Positions 58,214 to 64,000 of a stretch of DNA of 64,000 bases are shown here, piece after piece (position 1 is the stretch's first letter; the number at the start of each line of letters is the position of its first letter). The notes under the pieces were generated by a model. That model saw nothing but the letters and a program-made list of their open reading frames with translations. It did no database searches and was not told where the DNA came from. The position numbers and the translations under genes were made by a program. This stretch comes from Podospora comata (taxonomy: Eukaryota > Ascomycota > Sordariomycetes > Sordariales > Podosporaceae), in NCBI GenBank assembly GCA_017354895.1, contig CP071494.1:62001-126000 (forward strand), written 5' to 3'.

Positions 58214-60355
58214 ATGGCCCGCAAAGCTGGATCCGTGTCCAAACAGGCGTCCAACCCCGAGTCTCCCATCCGCCCCCAGGTACTTCTTCGCCGCTCGAAC
58301 CGCAATCTCGCCCAAAGCCAAAAGATGACAGACGAGGAGGATGAGTCCCGTGAGATTCAGGGAAAGATACTGGGCATCAGGAAGGGGGCCGACTCGGGGA
58401 ATGCCACAGAGGCCACAGCTGAGGATGTTCAGTCTTCGGGCAAAGAAGGGCTCAGGTTTGCCATTGAAGGTCTGGCTCGGATGGAGCGCCGGCTGCAGCG
58501 GGCGACAAAACGGCAGAAATTGAAGGTGGAAGAAACACATCTCACTGAGACGCTCGACGAGGACGAGTACAAGCCGCCGGACGAGGTCGCCACTGCTGGC
58601 TGGAAGCAGCGACATCAGAACCCTGGTGTGTCGAAGCAGCCAGACCGTCAGGACCGGGCCCAAAGAGGTATGTTTGGCGGCGAGGGCCTTGATCTGAAAG
58701 ACGAAGCACCAGTGGCTACTGAAGAGGCACTCGACACGGTCAAGCGAGGAGCCGCACGACCTCCTCCCGTCAACAGTCACTATCTTCCGCTGCCTTGGAG
58801 AGGCCGGCTCGGCTATGTTAGCGGTCCTATAGTGGTCACCTGAGGCAAAGAATGGCATTGGATCTAATGGTATCATTAGGCATGTCTCAACACCTACCTG
58901 CGAACCGCCAAGCCGCCAGTCTTCAGTTCCCGCACATGTCGCATGGCGTCCATCATCGACCACCGGTATCCGCTCGCCGACCCGGACCAACCCGAGCATG
59001 CAACCAAGAACAGGCCGGACAAGTCCAAGGCGGTCGATCATGAACTGGGGGTCCGCTTTGTGCAGAATCTTGGGCTTCAGAATGCAGCCGATATCGTCAA
59101 AATGATACGGTGGAACGACAAGTACGGCATCAAGTTTATGCGCCTCAGCTCCGAGATGTTTCCCTTTGCCAGTCATGCTGAACACGGGTACAAACTGGCC
59201 CCCTTTGCATCAGACATTCTGGCCGAGGTAGGGAGAGTGGCTGCCGAGCTCGGCCACCGTCTCACGACACATCCCGGCCAGGTATGATGATCCCTTGCGC
59301 AGGAAGCACTGTGGTCTCGATGTCGTTACTGATAAGGACTCTTGTGCTTTTAGTTTACCCAGCTCGGATCTCCCCGCAAGGAAGTCATCGAGGCTTCCGT
59401 TCGAGACCTTGCGTATCACGACGAAATGCTATCCCTCCTGCGGCTGCCGGGGCAGCAAGATCGCGATGCCGTCATGATCCTTCACATGGGTGGGGTTTAT
59501 GGAGACAAGGCCGCGACTTTGGATCGATTCCGTGCCAACTATGCCGAGCTCTCCCCATCGATCAAGAATCGGTTAGTTCTTGAGAATGACGACGTTTCTT
59601 GGAGTGTTCATGACCTGCTGCCTGTATGCGAAGAACTCAACATTCCACTCGTACTCGATTACCACCACCACAACATCATCTTCGACCCTTCAAAGTGCCG
59701 AGAGGGGACGCTGGACATCTCGCAGCCAGAAATCATGGAACGGATCACAGCAACCTGGCGGCGCAAGGGAATCACGCAAAAGATGCACTACAGCGAGCCA
59801 TGTCCGGGCGCCGTTACACCACGGGACAGGCGCAAGCACAGCCCACGAGTCATGACGCTGCCGCCCTGTCCGCCGGATATGGACCTCATGATTGAAGCCA
59901 AGGATAAGGAGCAGGCCGTCTTTGAACTGATGCGTACCTTCAAGCTCCCAGGGTTTGAAAAAATCAATGACATGGTTCCGCATGAGAGGTTTGACGAGCC
60001 AAGACCTGTCCCACGAGTTGCGTCGGCAACAAAGAGTAAGAAGTCCAAAACAGGAGCCAACGTCAGGCGGAAGCGAGCGGTCGATGAGGAGGAGCCGGCC
60101 GAAGCAGACGACACGGCCGTCGCCGAATCAGATGCCATCAAGACAGAGGCGGCTCAGGTTTCTGAAGTTACGGTCACGGCGCTGGAGTTTGGGATGGGTG
60201 GTCCCGATAATCGGGTTTACTGGCCACCAGGCATGGAGGAGTGGTTGAAGCCGAGGAAGAAACAGTCCAACAAAAGCACCAAATCAGGCAAACGGGATTT
60301 GGAGGAAGATGACGAAGACACAGGAGAAAATCTGGAAGAAGCCGAAGGGATCTAG
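58214..60355 (+). CDS. uve1: UV-damage endonuclease (UVDE)
   Basis: The 668-residue enzyme cuts DNA 5' to UV photoproducts, starting an alternative excision repair in the nucleus and often in mitochondria. Exons are 58214-58816, 58880-59281 and 59354-60355, with introns of 63 and 72 nt. The N-terminal third is basic and low-complexity, with a bipartite-like RATKRQKLK. The TIM-barrel UvdE domain begins GRLGYACLNTYLR across the first junction and continues with KYGIKFMRLSSEMFPFASH, LTTHPGQFTQLGSPR, ILHMGGVYGDKAATL, RLVLENDD, LDYHHHNI and KMHYSEPC, which hold the metal-binding His, Glu and Asp residues. The C-terminal tail is acidic and lysine-rich. The gene matches Neurospora mus-18 in length and order. 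An upstream ATG at 58094 would add 40 residues without domain support. Confidence 0.96.
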
Positions 60356-60958
60356 AGAGATGTCATGGCCTAGTAATGAAACACTACCTCATCTTCAAGA
60401 ATTGACTCTTATTTACCGTAAAACCGACAAGGTCTTCTCCCAATGCTGCTTCTATATACATGCAAGATGTCCCTTTGTTTTCCCGCTGCGCCGCCCAAAA
60501 TGATGCAATGACAAGCCCCAAAAAGAAGAAGAGAAAAAGAAAAAGACAACAGAACCCCTTTCCTAAAGGGCCTTGAGTGCAGAACTTCAGATGCCCTGCT
60601 CTGGTTGGTGTCCTGAAGGTGGCTCAGTCTGATAACTCCTTCCCCTCGTTTGTCGACTGGGCAATGATTCCTGGACAAGCCCCAGCGACGGATCTTGGTA
60701 GATGAGGCGCTGGAGATGGAATTTCCCGGGGTAGAGAGATGCTGAAGGACGTGTGCAAGCCTGCTTGTTACTGAGAAACAAGGGCACAGGGTAAAAAAGA
60801 AAAAAAGTATAGAAAGGGTGGTGGTGAGGTGATTAAGACTGGATAAGTGGCAAAGGAAGCAGGCCAAAAAATGATGAAACGTAGCGAGCGTGGGCAACCG
60901 AGTGCGTCCAGAGATCGAGCGTGTCGAAGTGCAGCGCAGGACAAGGCATCCCAGAGAC
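60356..60958. other. Intergenic
   Basis: AT- and A-rich in parts (AAGAAGAAGAGAAAAAGAAA-like near 60525-60550). No supportable gene. Confidence 0.4.
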
Positions 60959-61147
60959 TCAGGCAGAGCTTGAAACCTGCGTCGAGGCCTGGGCAACCTC
61001 TCCCCTCAACTCTCTGCACCGGGGATTGGAGCAGGTGCCGCAGAACAAGGTGCTTTTGCCGTAAGCCTTGATGGTGTCGCAGGAGCAGGTGATCGACTTG
61101 GAGATCAAGGTCGTCGAGCAGGCGTAGGATATCGAAGTGCCGCACAT
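60959..61147 (-). CDS. Small Cys-rich protein, uncertain
   Basis: A 62-residue frame has strong C-ending codon bias and an AAAATG start. It carries seven cysteines in C-x-n-C-S ... C-S-C and C-G-T-C-S-N-P-R-C groups, which could bind a metal. There is no signal peptide. Longer frames upstream (to about 61520) may be 5' exons or leader, with possible splice sites near 61430. I do not recognise it, and it may be part of a longer gene. Confidence 0.42.
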   Translation of the reverse strand: MCGTSISYACSTTLISKSITCSCDTIKAYGKSTLFCGTCSNPRCRELRGEVAQASTQVSSSA

Positions 61148-62988
61148 TTTCTTCTCGTGATTCTCTTTGCTACTGTGGTGGAGGGATGACGGTTGCTAAC
61201 GTCGTCTTGTCGACATCCGGAACGGGTGGTGGTGATGGCCGGCCCTTGATCCGAAATCTGTTCTGTGCTTGAAGGTACTGCAAGTGAGCTGGCCGGGATC
61301 ACGTCCTTGATGCTGCTTGCTGAAGCCAATGTGCAATGAGGACCCAAACCTGCCCTCTCTCAGGTTGCCAATAGGTCGGGAAGCTGTTTTGACGGCGACG
61401 TCGCGAGGTTCGACTGGCTGCAAGACGGTGTTAGCGCACGCGCTTCTCTGCGTCTGTCGTGGTGTAAAGGGGAGAGGGAGATACCCACTTGCTACTGAAG
61501 ATGGTCCAGAGGGAGGTGGCAAAGGGGCATACAGATTCTAGACTTGCTTGGCTCTGCAAGGGGTGGTTGTTGATCACTGATCACTCTCCACAAATCGAGG
61601 AACTGATGGTTTCGAGAGAGCTTGTTCTTGTGCGGTTGGAGGCCTGGGGCGTGACTCTATTTGAAGAAATAAACTTGCTCGAACGTCCGGAAGTCCGTGT
61701 GGTCCAGAAATATAGCGCGCTCAGAACGTGAGCATGTGGAAGCCAAAAAGAGAGCAGCGGGAAGAGCGCCGTCTCTAGACCGGAGCTTGCCGGACTGGAA
61801 AAATGGTGTGGTGTTGTGGCTGCGCCGACTCGCACATGGAGGAGCGGGAAGGGTAAGGGGAACAAGAGTTGCAGGTGCTGAGAGATCTGAAACTTTGGAC
61901 AGGTGAGGGTCTTTTCAGCCAGGATATTAAACACTTTGAAAAGACTCGACGATGGGCCTGCCCAACGACACCCACTTCTTCCCGAGCGAGACGCAGTGCG
62001 TGCCCATTGCCCCCATGTCATGTTCCATCCCATCCATGCCCTGGCAGCATGATGAAATGGATGGGCGGGGTTCTGGGCCCCCAAAGAATCCGACGTCATC
62101 GGTCCACCGCTAAATTTGAGGGTCGTGAACTTTCTCTTCGGGCTCCACCGAGTTTCCGTCCGCTGACATGCATCACCACTGGGCTACGACATCTGCCAGT
62201 GACATGTCACCCCAGACAGATGCGAACTGACAACAAGCTTTCTACGGGCTGAGGGCCGACTCGGACATCTCACCGCAAGTGTGCATGTAGCGCAGCGTTT
62301 TTCGAGATGCGTCGAGATGGGCTGCGTTTAACAAAGCTGGCGCGGTGCCTGGGCAAAAACCGTTAGTGTCACTCTTCCTCAGACGGGGCCACCACCCTCC
62401 CGCGCGCAGTGGCTGAAACAAGCTGAGGGGCCAAACCGGATTTCAAGTCCCTTTCATCTGTAAGTCAACAAAAATATCTTTTTATCTCACACGGCACTCC
62501 TCTTTGCAGTCATTGGGGTCCATTCTGGTCGCCGACTCCTTTTTGTGCAGCAAACTCAGCCTAGCACATACATACACATGCTGCCCAATTATGTAATACA
62601 TGGGTGGGGTCTCGAAGCCTTTCATTCCTCTGTCCAGTGGGTTGCCAACGCCCTCACAGGCCCGGTCCGTCTGTCATATGTCAATGCTATTGTGACATCA
62701 GGTAACCAAGATATCTACCCCAATTGCATCTGGTGTTTACTTACAACGTGCTCTCTCTTGAAGAGTGCACATGGTTGTATGCTCACCAGCATTTCATCAG
62801 GGCGTCTCCCTGGTCTAGAACTTACGTACATTGCCGAGGATCAATACATGCTTAATCTCTTGGTGAACAGGGGCTGCCAAAAGCTTTCTCTGGTGGAGAC
62901 TGTAGATGTAACCTTATCGACGCGACTGCGGGATGCCTTGAAGAAACTTTGAAGAGTCCTGTAACTCAAGGTGTGGTAATCTGCAATA
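61148..62988. other. Intergenic or untranslated region
   Basis: The 5' part may hold leader or exons of the small Cys-rich gene. From about 61.6 to 62.9 kb I see no supportable gene, repeat or RNA. Confidence 0.4.
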
Positions 62989-63915
62989 ATGCAAGATACA
63001 CGAAGGAGCACGTCCGATATTCCAGCGAGGCCTAGGCCTTTGTCATATGCTGACATCGGCACTCGACAAACCTCGAGGCTCCCAGCACACCTCCAGTCAA
63101 CATATACCTCCCACCTCCGATCGAGCTCACGAACGTCGTGGGATGGCCTCGAACTGAGCCACCCTCTTCCTATCCCCCGTCTTAGATCGGCATCACCAAG
63201 ACCAGCACGCCGCCTAGGAAGACCTCATTCCATAGCCTATCTTCCAGACAACCATCTCTTGAACGTTGACAGATGGAGCTACGATAGAGTGCGCATGCCA
63301 TCAGCACCCTCTTCAACGGAGCCTCCAGAGTCTGAGCCCCTTCCACGACCATGCAGTCCACCGACAACTCGCCGGTCTCCTCCCCCTTCCCCTTCATCAC
63401 TTTCAAGCCGGCCAATATCGGTGCACTTTGTAAACGCCTTTGGCGGGCCAGACGATCCAATATTGCCGTTGCCATCAACGCCTTATCATGCAGCTGGAAC
63501 GGGAGCGAGCACTCCCACACTCTCGGTCACCCACCCTAATGGATCAACCGAACCTTGTTCTTTGATGCTTCCCAGCCCTCTCCATCAAGTCCAACAGGAG
63601 CAACCCGCTCTCTATTCAGCAGCCGAGACAGAGCCTTGCTCAAATCTGAAACATGATATTCACACGGCCCCAATCACAAATAAACCCCCATCACCACTAG
63701 GTGAAACAGCAGAAGAGGACACGGCTAAAAGCAGGACTGGGAGACAGAGTGGAATATCGGTGGACAGCATTATGAACACGCCTGGCTGCTGCGGTCTATG
63801 CGAGAGACGTACAGCCAAATTGATAGGCGGGAAGATTACGGCTTGGGTGATGGGAACATTGATCCCAGTTACCTTTGGAGTCATGACAGGGATCTTGTCC
63901 AAAATGTTCCACTGA
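62989..63915 (+). CDS. Pro/Ser-rich protein with one C-terminal hydrophobic segment
   Basis: This intronless 308-residue frame is rich in Pro, Ser, Arg and Thr for about 240 residues, with no fold visible. The C-terminal part has a CCGLCERRTAKL patch and one hydrophobic stretch (WVMGTLIPVTFGVMTGIL, about residues 284-301), which may be a tail anchor or half span. Codon use is only moderately biased, so the gene is likely but not certain. I do not recognise it. Function unknown. Confidence 0.5.
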   Translation: MQDTRRSTSDIPARPRPLSYADIGTRQTSRLPAHLQSTYTSHLRSSSRTSWDGLELSHPLPIPRLRSASPRPARRLGRPHSIAYLPDNHLLNVDRWSYDRVRMPSAPSSTEPPESEPLPRPCSPPTTRRSPPPSPSSLSSRPISVHFVNAFGGPDDPILPLPSTPYHAAGTGASTPTLSVTHPNGSTEPCSLMLPSPLHQVQQEQPALYSAAETEPCSNLKHDIHTAPITNKPPSPLGETAEEDTAKSRTGRQSGISVDSIMNTPGCCGLCERRTAKLIGGKITAWVMGTLIPVTFGVMTGILSKMFH

Positions 63916-63934
63916 TCAATGTCCATCTCTGGGG

Positions 63935-64000
63935 TTAATCATCGTCTGGGGGGGCAGCTCGGACATCTCGACGAGCTTGTAGCCCCAGAGAGCTGTCATC
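63935..64000 (-). CDS. Partial CDS, C-terminus of a gene running off the window
   Basis: On the minus strand a frame enters from the right edge and ends at the stop 63937-63935, with the terminal residues WGYKLVEMSELPPPDDD. Codons are C/G-ending, as in the real genes here. Only about 21 residues are present, so no family can be named. It converges with the preceding plus-strand gene, with 19 nt between the stops. Confidence 0.4.
   Translation of the reverse strand, partial: DDSSLGLQARRDVRAAPPDDD

Noticed and set aside
58154-59185. 343-codon minus-strand frame over UVDE
   Set aside because: It is antisense to the UVDE exons and crosses its introns.

Overview
The window is nuclear DNA from a filamentous ascomycete (Pezizomycotina, most likely Sordariomycetes). 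The signs are short GT-AG introns of about 50-75 nt with CTAAC/CTGAC-like branch sites, C-ending codons in the real genes, genes on both strands with no operons, intron-bearing tRNAs, a fungal CBM1 on a glucuronoyl esterase, an AA12 dehydrogenase, a Pth11-like receptor, and one AT-rich mutated DNA transposon. No species is claimed.

Layout. 0-5.4 kb: a small unknown gene and a secreted DUF1996 protein, then a gene-poor AT-rich stretch with possible repeat debris. 5.4-10.2 kb: a secreted DUF4419 protein, a secreted S8 (subtilisin-like) peptidase and a lipocalin-like protein. 10.2-14.5 kb: a broken two-RRM gene, then a divergent pair (FAD monooxygenase and SDR). 14.5-21.3 kb: a single-span PAN/apple-like membrane protein, a Cys-rich secreted protein with three repeats, a Ca3427-like binding protein, a GNAT acetyltransferase and an unrecognised secreted protein. 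21.5-25.5 kb: SRP54 and a GH47 mannosidase, convergent. 25.8-26.9 kb: a Fot1/pogo-type transposon remnant with about 55-bp terminal inverted repeats. 27.5-33.3 kb: an AA12 pyranose dehydrogenase, a small ABM-domain protein and a RecQ helicase gene that looks inactivated. 33.3-38.0 kb: 4.7 kb without a supportable gene, GC-rich in its second half. 38.0-45 kb: a Dal5-like MFS transporter, tRNA-Leu(AAG), a secreted amidohydrolase, a Pth11-like 7-TM receptor and an HSL-type alpha/beta hydrolase. 46.5-49.5 kb: a CBM1-CE15 glucuronoyl esterase and a polytopic membrane protein. 50.1-60.4 kb: a transcription factor with two Zn2Cys6 clusters, a poly(ADP-ribose) polymerase, tRNA-Arg(ACG), an extended SDR and a UV-damage endonuclease. 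60.4-64 kb: two uncertain small genes and the 3' end of a gene that leaves the window.

How the genes fit together. This is mostly ordinary euchromatin, not one dedicated system. Themes are secretion and plant-biomass attack (AA12, CBM1-CE15, S8 peptidase, GH47, SRP54) and DNA repair (PARP, UV endonuclease, broken RecQ). I did not find a convincing new multigene system. The strongest unexpected items are the decayed RecQ and RRM genes, an identical 20-nt bZIP-type inverted repeat in two promoters 20.7 kb apart, the tandem zinc-cluster factor, an SDR without its catalytic Tyr/Lys, and the transposon remnant that still shows a zinc-knuckle end. All exon limits come from reading frames and splice consensus; none is tested against transcripts.
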